A stretch of DNA of 5,385 nucleotides from Gemmatimonadales bacterium UBA2960 (lineage in GTDB: Bacteria; Gemmatimonadota; Gemmatimonadetes; Longimicrobiales; Gaopeijiaceae). Position numbers and translations under genes: made by a program. The stretch covers positions 1-5,385 of the forward strand of contig DEBI01000074.1 in assembly GCA_002348465.1 (NCBI GenBank), read 5' to 3'. Shown here one piece after another: positions 5,216 to 5,385 of this stretch. The notes beneath the pieces were generated by a model. It saw nothing but the letters and a program-made list of their open reading frames with translations. It had not been told where the DNA came from and searched no databases. The first letter of the stretch is position 1. Every line of letters begins with the position of its first letter.

Positions 5216-5249
5216 CGGATCCCGCCTAGCGCGATCCCCTTCCTACAAG

Positions 5250-5321
<72 letters not shown>

Positions 5322-5357
5322 AACTCGTCCTTAAACAACCCTTGTTCCTTCCTAAAG

Positions 5358-5385
5358 AGCGGGAGACGGGACTCGAACCCGCGAC
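5358..5385 (-). tRNA. tRNA-Gly, 3' part only (cut by window edge)
   Basis: The T arm (GCGGG, loop TTCGAGT, CCCGT with a G-T closing pair) and the 3' acceptor strand CTCCCGC with discriminator T are present. The pattern matches bacterial tRNA-Gly, whose 5' end would be GCGGGAG. The position directly upstream of tRNA-Thr and tuf also fits glyT of E. coli. The anticodon is outside the window, so the isoacceptor is unknown. CCA is not encoded. A 36-nt spacer separates it from tRNA-Thr. Confidence 0.85.

Overview
The window holds a bacterial core operon for translation and transcription genes, all transcribed on the minus strand (right to left). In transcription order it reads: tRNA-Gly (3' part only, cut by the right edge), tRNA-Thr(GGT), tuf (EF-Tu), rpmG (L33), secE, nusG, rplK (L11), rplA (L1), rplJ (L10), rplL (L7/L12), and the first 158 codons of rpoB, which runs off the left edge. 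This is the classic tuf-secE-nusG-rplKAJL-rpoB arrangement. Every protein is assigned from family motifs readable in its translation. I see no mobile element, CRISPR array, phage gene or foreign island.

The organism is a bacterium of moderate G+C content. Neither tRNA encodes its CCA end, so a CCA-adding enzyme is needed. secE and nusG start with GTG and rpoB apparently with TTG, each behind a readable Shine-Dalgarno (SD) sequence. L33 is the zinc-binding (four-cysteine) form. The phylum cannot be fixed by eye. A non-enteric, Gram-negative-type lineage is plausible, but that is only an impression.

Layout. Right edge to 5156: two tRNAs and a GC-rich tuf leader with a hairpin. 5155-3965: tuf. 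3964-2971: a second, look-alike hairpin, then rpmG, secE and nusG packed with a 1-nt overlap and a 1-nt gap; no tRNA-Trp lies between rpmG and secE. 2952-1213: rplK, an 88-nt structured spacer, then rplA and rplJ overlapping by one base (TGATG). 1212-1104: a 109-nt structured spacer before rplL. 722-477: a 246-nt spacer with several hairpins before rpoB. There is no gene-free stretch longer than 300 bases.

Together the genes supply EF-Tu, the L11/L1 and L10-L12 stalk proteins that recruit elongation factors, the SecE translocon subunit, the NusG transcription factor that couples polymerase to ribosome, and the RNA polymerase beta subunit.

The gene content is ordinary. The interest is in RNA structure between genes: (i) a candidate H-type pseudoknot just upstream of rplA, which otherwise has a poorly placed SD; (ii) no room for an L10 leader before rplJ; (iii) a perfect hairpin holding the rpoB SD next to a TTG start; (iv) two look-alike hairpins flanking tuf; (v) two hairpins before rplL. 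I found no evidence of a wholly new system. The rplA-leader pseudoknot is the best candidate for an undescribed regulatory element.
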